Shown here piece after piece: positions 40,717-51,900 of a DNA stretch of 64,000 nucleotides. The position numbers were made by a program, and so were the translations under genes. Origin of the DNA: Theileria orientalis strain Shintoku (lineage: Eukaryota; Apicomplexa; Aconoidasida; Piroplasmida; Theileriidae); the NCBI RefSeq assembly GCF_000740895.1, contig NC_025261.1, forward strand, positions 1,488,001-1,552,000. The letters run 5' to 3'. Numbering within the stretch: the stretch's first letter is position 1; each line of letters starts with the position of its first letter. The notes under the pieces were generated by a model, which did no database searches, was not told the DNA's origin, and saw nothing but the letters and a program-made list of their open reading frames with translations.

Positions 40717-42567
40717 TTAAGGTGGTTTAGCATTTAGATGAGTTACAGGCTGAGTAACTTTCCATGAAAACCGATTGTTTGATTTATGCGATAATTCATC
40801 CTCAACCTTTTTATCACCAACCTTGTAATTAACGACCTGAACTTCTATGTTGGATGGGTCGAAATTCAATGTAGGCTTGGGTCGAGGAGCAATACCTTTA
40901 TCATCAGGGAAATAAACCTTGATTTTAGGAATATTTTCAATCTCCTTATAAATTACCTTGTATGGAAATTCTCCTTCATTGCTTGGTTCCCATAAAATTT
41001 CATTTCTTCTTAAAACTGATTTGAAAAGGTAATGAAATCTTGTCCTGAAAATGACTTTATTGTCTTCATATTTGATTGTGTATCCTGTGAAATTGTACAT
41101 CCTGGAGATGTCTAAATCTATTAAATTTCTGGACCTTAGTTCACTTTCTGGAACGGTTTCTGGTAGTGAAACCTCAGAAACTTCTTTAGGTTCATCTTTC
41201 GTGTTAGGTTTAAGATGAGTCAAATCATATCCTAATAATTTGAGATCCCCTAGAACAAACGAATTGTGTGTGTAGTCTGTCCATGTTTTTACTCGATCCG
41301 ATTTAAAAAAAATCACGTAACAATTGTTAGCTAATAATAAAACCAAATATCTTTCCTTACCGGAAGGAATTATCATCACGTTTTTAACATACTCCTTTGG
41401 GCTTTTTCCATGCCAAATATCCACATCTGATGTGTTGCGAAATCCCTCAGTTGTTTTTATTCCCCTAAATAGGAGCCTTCCAATGGGAATGAAATGTTCT
41501 GCCTTATTATATCTATAATACCTATATTCGTTTTTGGAATGTTTGTTGTTGATATCGAGCACTATAGAGGGATCAAATTCAGTCCAATCAGTGTCCATTG
41601 ATGTTAAATGTTTAATCAGGCCATTTACAAGAAATAATACAATAGTGTCGGAGACGGAACGATCTTTGCTTAAAATGATGGCAGCTCTCTTGACGAATCC
41701 GTTCTCATTTTTGCTTTTCCAAACTATGGAATTGCCATATTTCACTATGACAAATACAAAGTCATATCTTGCTGTATATATCTCTGTGTTACCATTTAAG
41801 GAGTAGGAAAATTCAAAAGTTGAAGATTTTATTTTTAGATTTAAGATTAGCTGAGCAGTAGTTACCTCCCAGTTGCCCCTGCGTCTTAAATAGTGGACAA
41901 TTTGTCCTGATTCGAGGAAAACACTCAGTTTGTTTGTATTAAAAGTGTCCAGGGCCCCGTCAGCAACAATTTTCCATGCAAAGTCGTCATTTAGAGAATT
42001 CCAAACTGTACAATCGTCAGTTTGGACGTTCTCCACAACTTCGCTAAAGTGGCAATATTCTTTGGCTTTATACCTACGAATATTCTCACTAAATTGTTGC
42101 TCAGTATGTTGGTCATACAAATTGTTCAAGTTAAAAACAACAGGTGCTTTTTCATGTGAATCAAACACATTCCATTTGTTAGGGCCGTCTCCAATTAATA
42201 GCTTTCTTTCTCCATTTACTGAAAAAATCTTAATAAAACCAGTAATGGATTCTGTTGCATCCACAATCACCTTATCAGCATACTGGGATATGTTTTTTGC
42301 TTCCCAAATAACAAAGTCGGATTTGCAACAGGGATTAGGCAGGGTTATTGAGGAGAATCCATAACCATCTTTGGTAGTGTAGACTCCATCGTGTTCGTAC
42401 TTATTGTACTCATACTTATTTTTGGCAGATTTGCCGTTAAGCCTGAGTACAACAGGCGTTTTACTGGATTCCACTACTTCGTCCTCTTCACTCTCGAAAG
42501 TGACACCAAATTTTTTAAAACAAAATGGCAAATAAATAAGCAATTTTAGTACATCCCATATGTTCAT
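40717..42567 (-). CDS. FAINT-domain (DUF529) repeat protein, putatively secreted
   Basis: Single-exon ORF of 616 aa. A short hydrophobic stretch at residues 7-17 (VLKLLIYLPFC) could be a signal peptide core. The body holds four or five repeats of about 90-110 residues with the FAINT pattern of an aromatic-rich strand followed by a hydrophobic-Trp: SDFVIWEAKN, DCTVWNSLNDD, NSIVWKSKNENG, SDVDIWHGKSP and NEILWEPSNEGE. FAINT domains are almost confined to Theileria/Babesia, where many are exported to the host cell or parasite surface. No membrane anchor is evident at the C-terminus. The presence of this family is the best taxonomic marker in the window. Confidence 0.8.
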   Translation of the reverse strand: MNIWDVLKLLIYLPFCFKKFGVTFESEEDEVVESSKTPVVLRLNGKSAKNKYEYNKYEHDGVYTTKDGYGFSSITLPNPCCKSDFVIWEAKNISQYADKVIVDATESITGFIKIFSVNGERKLLIGDGPNKWNVFDSHEKAPVVFNLNNLYDQHTEQQFSENIRRYKAKEYCHFSEVVENVQTDDCTVWNSLNDDFAWKIVADGALDTFNTNKLSVFLESGQIVHYLRRRGNWEVTTAQLILNLKIKSSTFEFSYSLNGNTEIYTARYDFVFVIVKYGNSIVWKSKNENGFVKRAAIILSKDRSVSDTIVLFLVNGLIKHLTSMDTDWTEFDPSIVLDINNKHSKNEYRYYRYNKAEHFIPIGRLLFRGIKTTEGFRNTSDVDIWHGKSPKEYVKNVMIIPSGKERYLVLLLANNCYVIFFKSDRVKTWTDYTHNSFVLGDLKLLGYDLTHLKPNTKDEPKEVSEVSLPETVPESELRSRNLIDLDISRMYNFTGYTIKYEDNKVIFRTRFHYLFKSVLRRNEILWEPSNEGEFPYKVIYKEIENIPKIKVYFPDDKGIAPRPKPTLNFDPSNIEVQVVNYKVGDKKVEDELSHKSNNRFSWKVTQPVTHLNAKPP

Positions 42568-42999
42568 TCAAATCATAATTTAAAACTGTCTAGCCATCCT
42601 AAATTCCTTTATGCATGGGGACTGGTTAGTGACTCAAAAAGGTGTTTTAAATTAATTTTATTTTATAAATTTGATCAATTTATAAAAATCGTAATTAACC
42701 TTTCAGAATTCAATTAGTAATAAATATAATAAGTTAATTCATATTGAACCCTTCCGTTTACATATGTTAAATATAAAATGTATTTGGTTCTAATGGTATC
42801 ACATATTCTTTCTAACCAGGTTACAAAGATAAAATAAAAATTAGAAACACGTTCATATATTAAATATAGAACACTACACCTATTATATATTTGTTTTACA
42901 CAGAATTTTATGTAAAATTTTTTGATAATATTAGTGGTTATTTCTATTACATTTATAATATTACACTTTAACATAATTCACCGCGGTACCGCCTTTTTA
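42568..42999. other. AT-rich intergenic region
   Basis: 432 bases between two minus-strand genes. A short minus-strand frame at 42714-42974 has the composition of AT-rich noncoding DNA, and I do not call it. Confidence 0.5.
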
Positions 43000-45120
43000 T
43001 TAAATTAACCATCTATATATGTAAAAAAATACATTAGGATTCAAATAAAATGCTACCGCAATGCCACCTGTAACTAATGTTGTTGGCACAACGGTTCCTA
43101 TTATTGCTCCTATGTGTTTGTTTTTCCCTAAACATTCTGACTCATGGTCTTTATAATCTTTAAGATTGAATCTTTTGGTCAAAATGTATAAATCCTGTAA
43201 AAGTTTATTTTCATTATATTCGAATCCATAAGTTTGTGACCATTTATAATTAATACTGGATAATTGATATTGCTTAAAAATGCTCTTAAAATTGTTTTTG
43301 AACTCCAGGACTACTATTAAGGGATACCTGTATTCTTCATCAAGGTTATAGTAGTATACAAAAACTCTTCCAAGGTAACCGTATGAGTTCCAATTTGATT
43401 CGTAACTTATGCTTCCCTTTATTTCATCGAAACCTTCTTTGTATTCGATATTTCCTAGCCTATAACCTTCTTCATTAGGTTCATGAACGTATACTTTATA
43501 GCATCCAACTGGTTCACCAACTTTAACTCTGATTTGTATTTGTTTGTCACCAAGTTTATAAATGTCATATGTTTTATTTTCACTACCAGGATCAGGTCTT
43601 ACGTTTAAGTTAACGACGTTTAAAAAACTGGTGACATTAGTGAGTGTGTTTATCAAACCAGTAGTACTTCCATCACAACAACAACTACCTATGCTATTGT
43701 CCTTAACCCACTTAAATTGATACTCATTCAAGTCTTTAGGTTTATAAGCTTGGCCATTATAACAAAGTAGTAGTGTTCTAAAATCATGTCCGTAAAAATA
43801 TGTGTACAATCTTTTTTTGCCTTTTGAATACATTAAACTATCGATCTCTTTAGCTTTGTCATCCTTGTACAAAGTTACTATGGAGTGTTTATCTTTAGCA
43901 TTTGGAATAATAAACTTTAATTCAGCCACTTCATTATTCTCTATACTTGAAGCAATTTGACTAAAATCATGTTCAATTACTATGAATTTTTTATCAGTAA
44001 TACACTTGACATTATCATCCTTTTTTTCCTCGACAGTTATTTCGTCATTGTTTATCATTTTGTAATTGCTGTATTCATCAAAGGCTAATCCTATTTCACT
44101 CTTTCCATATGGATCCTTTTGTGCATCAAGCATAAAAAAAATCGTTTTAGTACATTTGTTGTTCAATGTTCTCAGCAATGATAACAATTTCTCGTAATCA
44201 TTCGATGTTAGTTGTTCATAAATTTTATCATCGGTAATTTCAACATCTAACACAGATCCCTGTTTTATTTGTTCCCAGTATTCTGTCCCATCATCTGATT
44301 CTTTTAAATAATAATACAGATTGCTCTTTTTGTCACTGCCCTGTTTAGAAAATTCTATAATCAATGGTTTGTTTACAACACTAAAATATACTGTCAAGAT
44401 GTAATTATTATTTATCAAATTTCTAATAGGTTGTTTTTTTTCATCAATCAGAAGCTGTTGTTTGTAGATATAACAGTATTTATTTGGGCTCCTTAAATTT
44501 AAAGACTTGTGTGTATAAATTCTGAAAACATCTCCTTCAAATGCCTTCAACAAACTCTTTTGATCTTCGTCGTCCTCTGGATTACTTGTCAATTTAGTCA
44601 ACTTAATTTTCTGCCCATTATAGGTATCTTTGTCCTCACCAGTGCCTTCAGTAAGTCCTATGTTGTATGTTAAAATGGTTTCTATTTTATCGTTTTCCTC
44701 AAGTAAAGCAGTCAACATGTTTTCATCGGTTGTATAATCTTCCAGTTCCTCAATGTCCTTGGTGTTCCCCAAGTCTTGTTTGAAACCTGCCAATCTGTAA
44801 AACTTATTCTTAACATTTCCTCGACCGGTGAAAAATATTACTAGTACAAGAGGCACCCCTTCATTATATTTGTTAAAGTAAACATGTTCATGTTTAACTG
44901 AATAACCATCATAAACTCCCGTAGCCTTCAAAGTAACAAACGAACCGCTCCAACTATATTTCTCATATACTTGAATGTTATCATTACTTAACCAGCCCGT
45001 TCTATTGTGTTGATATCTAAAGAACAGATTAGATATAGGGAAATCTTGTTTTTCGATGTTTTGATTGCCGATTATGTACGAAGAGGCACCTGGTGTACTG
45101 GCGAGATAAATTTTAACCAT
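43000..45120 (-). CDS. Putative surface or exported protein with C-terminal membrane span (unidentified family)
   Basis: Single-exon ORF of 706 aa. It begins MVKIYLASTPGASSYIIG with no clear signal peptide. The body is predicted to be beta-rich, with recurring modules ending in a hydrophobic pair of strands such as HVYFNKYNEGVPLVLVIFF, ILTVYFSVVNKPLIIEF and RVFVYYYNLDEEYRYPLIVV. A CCCD cluster lies near residue 490. One transmembrane segment is predicted near residues 675-697 (AIIGTVVPTTLVTGGIAVAFY) with a short tail. I do not recognise the family with certainty; repeat-built anchored proteins of this kind occur in piroplasm surface families. It sits next to the FAINT gene in the lineage-specific island. 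Confidence 0.7.
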   Translation of the reverse strand: MVKIYLASTPGASSYIIGNQNIEKQDFPISNLFFRYQHNRTGWLSNDNIQVYEKYSWSGSFVTLKATGVYDGYSVKHEHVYFNKYNEGVPLVLVIFFTGRGNVKNKFYRLAGFKQDLGNTKDIEELEDYTTDENMLTALLEENDKIETILTYNIGLTEGTGEDKDTYNGQKIKLTKLTSNPEDDEDQKSLLKAFEGDVFRIYTHKSLNLRSPNKYCYIYKQQLLIDEKKQPIRNLINNNYILTVYFSVVNKPLIIEFSKQGSDKKSNLYYYLKESDDGTEYWEQIKQGSVLDVEITDDKIYEQLTSNDYEKLLSLLRTLNNKCTKTIFFMLDAQKDPYGKSEIGLAFDEYSNYKMINNDEITVEEKKDDNVKCITDKKFIVIEHDFSQIASSIENNEVAELKFIIPNAKDKHSIVTLYKDDKAKEIDSLMYSKGKKRLYTYFYGHDFRTLLLCYNGQAYKPKDLNEYQFKWVKDNSIGSCCCDGSTTGLINTLTNVTSFLNVVNLNVRPDPGSENKTYDIYKLGDKQIQIRVKVGEPVGCYKVYVHEPNEEGYRLGNIEYKEGFDEIKGSISYESNWNSYGYLGRVFVYYYNLDEEYRYPLIVVLEFKNNFKSIFKQYQLSSINYKWSQTYGFEYNENKLLQDLYILTKRFNLKDYKDHESECLGKNKHIGAIIGTVVPTTLVTGGIAVAFYLNPNVFFYIYRWLI

Positions 45121-45646
45121 TGAAGCATGTCAACAATATTCAAATTTACTTACACTTAGACCTTTTTAACTCACTTGAAACACATTTTACTCATGAACAC
45201 TTTTTAATTTTTTCCACTAATGCATCTTAAAATTTTTAGATCTTGTGATAGAATCATTTGATCATTCTACTTTATGCCTTATTTAACAATTTGCCTTATA
45301 AAGTCGCATAATACTTGCAGCTAATTCTTTTAACTTTAATTACTCAATCACACACACCTCAATGAACAGCTTACCAAATTTGCTTTTTACACATTCTAGT
45401 TCGTCCCCAAAGTTCCTGGTTTTCACAGTACAAATTTTTTTACTTTCCATAGACATTCAAACTTTAAACGCAGTTTCACCTTCATTGGTACTATTTCTAT
45501 CCGTTTATCCTAAATTTTTATACAGCTCTGACTCCCATGCTCACTACCTGTTAGTAACTCTCACACACTCACATCAACAAATACTATCTTAACTGCCACA
45601 AATCCACTTAATACGTATTGATAGTGTATGACATTATGCTGAAACT
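45121..45646. other. Intergenic region at the right border of the ABC/FAINT island
   Basis: 526 bases between the 706-aa protein start and the DDX47 stop codon. A plus-strand frame at 45362-45592 is open but has no recognisable features and lies in T/C-rich DNA, so it is not called. Confidence 0.5.
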
Positions 45647-47651
45647 CTATGATCTCAACAGCTTAAGCTTCGACTTGTTGTACTTTTGGTTTTTATTGTT
45701 CTTTCTGATCAGTTGGAATTTACTTTTGTAGTCCATTTCGGCGTTCCTCAGACTATTTGAGCAAGCCTCATGCTTATCGTACATTTCATTTTCGGTGACC
45801 TCCTAAACAATCATAGGCCTAAACTGCACTTACGGTGAACTCCTCCAGCTTCTTGTCCAGTGTGTACTCGATTCTTTGAAACGACTCCACGTCGTACCTT
45901 CACAATTTGTTATAGGTAGAACTACCACGAATTGATAGATAACTCATGAACTCATGCTTACTGGGTTATGAATGTTACTGACAGTCCCGATTTTCCTGCT
46001 CTTGCTGTTCTTCCCACTCTGTGTATATAGTCCTTGCTCGTTTGTGGGACATCAAAATTGATCACCAAGTCGACTAACGGTATATCTAGCCCTCTGCTGC
46101 CAACATCCGTGACAACCAACACGTTTTTTAATCCTAAATTTGTACGTCACCACAAACACACTTTTGTTTACTTACTAACTGCATATCCATCACAATACCT
46201 GTTTTAAACGAATTTAGTGAATTCAGTCTTTGTGTCTGCGTCAGTTTACCATGCAAACATATCTGTACAGCAATTACGGCAAATCAGAGTTACAATTACT
46301 AGCACACGCAACGTCAAAGATTGAACTAAGCCTACATTTCCTAAGAACCTACTGATTTAAACTCCAAATTTTGCAGAAAGATTGTGACCTTCTGCGACGT
46401 CAGACACGTGTTGCAGAATATCATGCAGGTGCTTTGCGGAAACTTCCATAGCACACACGCCAAGTACGTGAACTTAAATTTGAGTGGTATCAGAAGATAC
46501 TTTTGTATCAACAGCTGATTCGTGTGATATTTCGTGTTAATGTTGATCTACATTTATCATTATTGTTTAGTGGTCAATTAATCCAATACTCAAACTCTGT
46601 CACACACACATTTAACACACGTGCTTATAATATATATATATATACACATACACACATATAACACAAAGACACAAACACGTACACACACATAACTCACCTG
46701 CACTGGCTTAATCAACGTGACCTTTTGCAGTTTCGACAATTTGCTCGTCATTGTGGCACTGTACAAGTACGTGATCCTTTCCTTTGGCAAACTCTAAACA
46801 TCGTTTTACGTGATTAAATCTAGTGCTATCTTTTATATAAACCACTGTCAATAGGACTAAGTACAAACTTGTATGATTTTATTCAGCGAGTCGTCGAAAT
46901 CGATAGACAGTATTCTATCTGCTTCGTCCAGCACTAGAAACTTAATCGTTTCCAGGGAGAAGCCCTTCGTGTTCTGCAGGTGGTCTGCCACTCTTCCCGG
47001 CGATCCTACGATTATATGCGGCTTTTTACTCAGCTGCAGTGCCTGCGTGACCATATCCAAGCCTCCCAAAATTAGGCAAACGTCCAGTCCAATTTCAGAG
47101 CCTACACACACCATGAATAAGCGTCGATTAATCATGAAAAGCCAATGGCTTGCTTGAACCCGGTGACTACCATCCTTATATACTCTATTTTAGCGTGCAT
47201 ATGGATTCATACCTAAAGAAAGCAACTGCTCTTTGATCTGTAGAGATAATTCTCTCGTTGGCGTCAGTATTAGTGAAAATAACCTCTGAGGCTTCTCCAA
47301 CAACTTTTGTAGGATCGGAATTGTGAACGCTGCCGTCTTTCCGGACCCTGTTTCCGCCAGGCCAATGATATCTTTCCCCTGCAAGGCCACTGGAATCGCT
47401 TCCACTTGTATTTTTGTCGGCCGTTTCCATCCCAGCTGTTTACAGGCTCTACACAGTTCGGGAGATACCCCCAAATCTTCGAAAGTTACACCCTTTTTAC
47501 CATCATCCGCTTCATTTTCGGTTTCTTCTATTTCTTTCAGTCCTGCACCGTTCTTAGATGCGGCTTTGCGATTAATTGAGGACATCAAACGCGATTTATA
47601 CTTCTCCAATTCCACGTCGGGATCAGAGTCAGAACTGTACTCATTATCCAT
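45647..47651 (-). CDS. DDX47: DEAD-box RNA helicase DDX47/Rrp3-like
   Basis: Eight exons: 47651-47213, 47101-46869, 46793-46698, 46547-46353, 46262-46199, 46133-45962, 45897-45834, 45802-45647; 472 aa. Helicase motifs appear in order: Q motif ([11 protein letters not shown]..., PTKIQ), motif [12 protein letters not shown], Ia [11 protein letters not shown], Ib [50 protein letters not shown] and [12 protein letters not shown]. The combination [20 protein letters not shown] with a compact C-terminal tail fits DDX47/Rrp3, which acts in 18S pre-rRNA processing in the SSU processome. The N-terminal ~60 residues are acidic. Intron 3 (46548-46697) carries an AT/CA microsatellite. Confidence 0.92.
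46620..46690. repeat. AT/CA dinucleotide microsatellite in a DDX47 intron
   Basis: A run of (ta)n followed by (ca)n and related acacac units lies in intron 3. It is a simple-sequence tract and is likely length-variable between isolates. Confidence 0.75.
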
Positions 47652-48236
47652 ATTAATATACAGTGTTTACATTAGACTTGTAATTAGTTTGTATGAAGTT
47701 ATTGTATAAATGCCAATCTTGTGAAAATCTTAGATTATTGGCATCAATTTCCAATTCTAGATAATTGTTCATTTATTTTTAAAAAGGATATAAGAAATTA
47801 CAATTTAAAGTATAAATAACAATTGCGATAATAATTAAATATTTTAATAATAAAAAATTGAATTAAAGCTTGTTATTTTAAACAATAACAGCATCAAAAC
47901 TATGGGGGTGTAAAATGTAAACTTTTTGATTATATTCATCTTTAATTTCTTATTTTTCAAAGGAATCTTCTTTAACTTTGAAATTTTAAGCTACAAATTA
48001 ACGTATAAAAACCAACTAACACTTATAATTATATTTTTCAATTATAGTGTATCTCTGTTTAACATTTACTAAAGGTATTAACAAGTTAAACCCATAAAAT
48101 ATAATTATTTAGAATCCATTTAAGAAATAGTCACACGATAATATTGTGTATTTCTTAACAAATATTTGAATAAATAATTTTCTTATTTTATTTTCAGAGG
48201 TTTGTATGATATAAATATCAACCAAAAGCAGCAAAT
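47652..48236. other. Divergent AT-rich intergenic region
   Basis: 585 bases between the divergent starts of DDX47 (minus) and SmD2 (plus). It is highly AT-rich and has no ORF or repeat of note. Confidence 0.5.
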
Positions 48237-48672
48237 ATGTCCACAAGTAAGTATATTTTATAATAATCATTTATAGAAACTAAACAAGAATCATCATCAA
48301 TGGAAGTAGATAACAGGGATAGCCCATCAGGACCATTGTCAATACTGGAGGAATGTGTTAGAGAAAACTGTCAAGTTTTAATCAATTGCAGAAATAATCG
48401 CAAAATTTTAGCAAGGGTATGTAATAAGAATGTATAATAGATATGGAAAGAGATAAAAGAACCATACGTAATTATAATAAGCAGTAAATAAAGATAAAGT
48501 ATAGGTTAAAGCGTTTGATAGACATTTCAATATGATTTTGACGGATGTACGAGAGATGTGGACAGTTAAATCGAAGGGGAATAAGAAGAAAATGGAAACG
48601 AAAGATAGGTTTATCACGAGACTGTTCCTGAGAGGAGATTCAGTGATAGTTGTTTTAAAAAACCCAAAATAA
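48237..48672 (+). CDS. SNRPD2: Small nuclear ribonucleoprotein SmD2
   Basis: Three exons: 48237-48246 (only 10 nt), 48277-48416, 48505-48672; 105 aa. Sm1 and Sm2 motifs are plain: [38 protein letters not shown] and [16 protein letters not shown]. These are nearly superimposable on SmD2 from other eukaryotes, and the length is usual for SmD2. It is a core ring subunit of spliceosomal snRNPs. The first exon encodes just MST plus one base, so the gene is easily missed by ORF scans. Confidence 0.95.
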
Positions 48673-48911
48673 ATTAAAGGAAAATTAATTTTAATTTTTA
48701 TACACATATATGTCAAAAATTTGGATTAAATTGGTGTGTATTAGTTACACTTGAGTTTATTCCTACCCTATACACCTTTTAGAAATATTTAGAAAAAATG
48801 ATGTAAAATTATGATTAAGTTGTGTAATATATATTAAAGTGTAAAATAGTAATCTAATTAAAGAGTTGTAGTATAGTATAATGAATTTTAGTTGAAATAA
48901 GAGACCGTAGA

Positions 48912-51900
48912 ATGACAAACCTTCGTCATTTAGTATTCTTAGAAAAGAAACTAGTATCGATAGAAAACAGAGGTGAGAATGAAGAAAAATAAAAAATAAA
49001 AAAGTAAACTGATAAAAATGTGTAGACGGAAAGAGCTTGAACATAACGAACATAGTGGACGTCGTAGGAGACGAGCTGTTCCTGTTCCTGCTGGAATCCA
49101 CAGGAGTGGTGTGGATATGCTATAAGCCGTGGGTCAAGTTCGACGAAACGACGCACCTGAGATTTGTGAGCTTTAAATCGTTCGAGTTTGAAGCAACAAA
49201 CATATTCTACTGTCCACTAAAGCACATACTGATAGTAATAGGGTAGGTTTAATAGTAAAGAGTAATGGTTCATGGTAAATAAGCAAGTAAATAGAGAAAT
49301 ATTTAAACTGTCTGGTTGAGCTAAAAGGAAAGTTGGAGTATACGTGTGCACCAGTGCGATAACAAGGGGTACTAAATTAACGTGTAGGCGAGAACAGGAG
49401 TACGACTCAATGCTGAAGTTTAACACCTACGACCTGCTGACGCTGATGAACAACTACGACCAGGAGCCGCAGATGATACAGTCGACGCCGCTGTTCCCGA
49501 ACCTGAACGAGTTTAAGCCGGAAAGCAACATCAACATCGCAATCTCGGAGTGCTGCTCAATCGTGGCAATCTCGACGGAGAGCAGAGGAATATACTTCTA
49601 CAAAAACTACGTAATACCCTCAGACGATAATAAGTTGTACATCATACCGTACCAGAAGCTGTTTAGAGAAAAGGCAGCAATTAACGCAAGCATGAGACCT
49701 GGTAGTTCAATGAGTGTGCCGACAATGACAAATAAAACAGGCGTAGGAGGAGGAAGTAGTACGTCAGTGGGAAACAACGCAAAGAGAGAAGAGGAAAGTA
49801 GAGAGTATAAAGTGGAGGTGAAGAAGATACACCTGTACATAGTAGAAGGAGCGTATTACCTGATAGTAGTGACGGAGTACGAGCTGGTCTCATATAACCT
49901 GACCGAAAACTGCCTGGTCTTCAAGGAGACTTCGGAAGTTAAGCTGGAAGTGTCATGTAAGCTGAAGAGTAACAAGTTCGCAGTGTACAAAGGGAACAAA
50001 ATACAGATATACGACGTGGTTAAGGGGCTGATTAAGCAGATAAGCACGAGTGGAAGCACGGTGGTGGAACAGGCAGAGTCGCCGACGAACACATACGGAC
50101 TTAACACGAGTAACAGAATTAACTCGAACAACAACAACAACATCAAGCTGTACAGCTTCAACGAGTACATCATAAACTGCAACGTGGATAACATATTCGA
50201 CAACAATAACATCATACTGATCAACGTGTACTCGTACCTGCTGGACATAACATTCATAGCCTACAGCTACTACATACCGAGGCTGGTGTACATAGTGCAG
50301 TCGATGAATAACCTGTACCTGTTCACGACGAACACGAACGCAGGGACGAACAAAGACGTGCTTAACGCAGGAATCAGCGCAACCAGCAACATACTGATCT
50401 TTGAGCTTAAGAACAAGAACATCTACGAAAGAATAGAGATCCTGATCAAAAAGAGGCTCTTCAAGTGGGCGATTAAACTGGCGGAGTTTGAAAAGAGGCC
50501 TCTGAACGAAGTGGAGGAGATATACAAGATATACGCAGACTGGCTGTACACGAAAAACAGATACAACGAGTCGATACAGTGCTACTGCAGGAGCGGAAGC
50601 GCAGTGGAGCCGTGCTACGTGATACAGAAGTTCCTGATACTCAACTCGAAGGTGTACCTCTACAAGTACCTCTACTACCTGCACATGAACAACAAGGACA
50701 ACTACATACTGACGATACTGCTGATACAGCTGCTCTACAACATAAACAGCACAGTTAGCATTAATGGTAGTGGCAATAGCATTGTAGCTGGCAATAGTAA
50801 TAACAGTAGTGGCAATAACACTAGTGGTGGCGGTAGAAGCAGTAACAACATAGATGACATTGGTGGTAGTAGTAATGGCGATGTAAACAGTGAGTCGCAA
50901 GGAGTGTTGAGTGGTGGGAGTAAGCAGCAAGGTACGGGAACACGGAGTAGCGCAATAGGCGAGAACACTGTGAGTGATGAGGAAGATGGGTTGTTGGACG
51001 ACGGAGAGTTGGGAATAGTGAGCGACGAGGACATAGACTACAAAAAGGAGCTCTATAAATTCCTGAGTAAGTTCGGAAACACACATAAAAAGAGTATCAA
51101 AGAAGCGATCGTGGAGTGCAGAAACACAAACAAGTATGAATTCGCAAGCCTGATAGCAAGCTACCAGAACGACACGCAGGAGTTGCTGAACATACTGCTG
51201 GAAGACCTGCAGGACTTTAGAAGCGCATACGAGCTGCTGAAGAAGGTGGAGAGGAAGGTGCAGTACCAAGCAATACTGCGGCATCATAAAATACTGCTCA
51301 AACACGACATAGACCAGCTGTTGGATCTAATATGTCAAATATTCAACGCAGAGAGTGGCGTGGGAGTGGGCACTAGCATCGGTAGCAGAGGAGTGCAAGT
51401 GAATAGCGTAGGAGGCAACGTCGGCACCAGAAAAGGACTGGGAGCATCAATTGGTGCCATTGGAGTCAACAATAGAGGATTGGGAGGAGTGGCAGACGGA
51501 CTAGGAGGAGGAAGTAACGCAGCGGTGGGAAGTGCAACCAGCAGAGGCATGGCAGGGACATTGGTAAGCGGCACCAGCATGTTTGGAGGGACGAGCGTCG
51601 CTGGAGGAAATACGAGTTTGGGCGCCGACACAGTAATGTCATCAAGCAGCGTGAGCGGAGCAAGCGCAGAGGACGTGGAGGAGGTGGAGTGCGAAATCAA
51701 GCTAGACAGGATCATCAACACGTTCATACTGGAAAACGAGTTCCTGAAGAGGCTTCTGGAGATATTCGACAACAAGAACGACTCGCTGCTGCTGTACACA
51801 ATAAGGCTGAATCTGCTACTACAGCAATACTACAACTTGACACACTCGAATGGTAGCGGTGGTAGTACCGTTGTAAGTAACTCTAATGCCAATGGTAGTA

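Noticed and set aside
45362..45592. 76-aa plus-strand ORF
   Set aside because: Ser/Leu/Phe-rich peptide in T/C-rich spacer with no supporting motif or splice partner.
46620..46690. Possible mobile-element end because of the AT/CA run
   Set aside because: It is a simple microsatellite inside a phase-consistent DDX47 intron, with no terminal repeats or target duplication.
49953..51305. 450-codon open frame on the minus strand
   Set aside because: It lies opposite VPS11 exon 3, whose solenoid motifs and RING exons are secure. The peptide is Val/Tyr/Gln-rich with no motif, as expected from antisense of biased codons.
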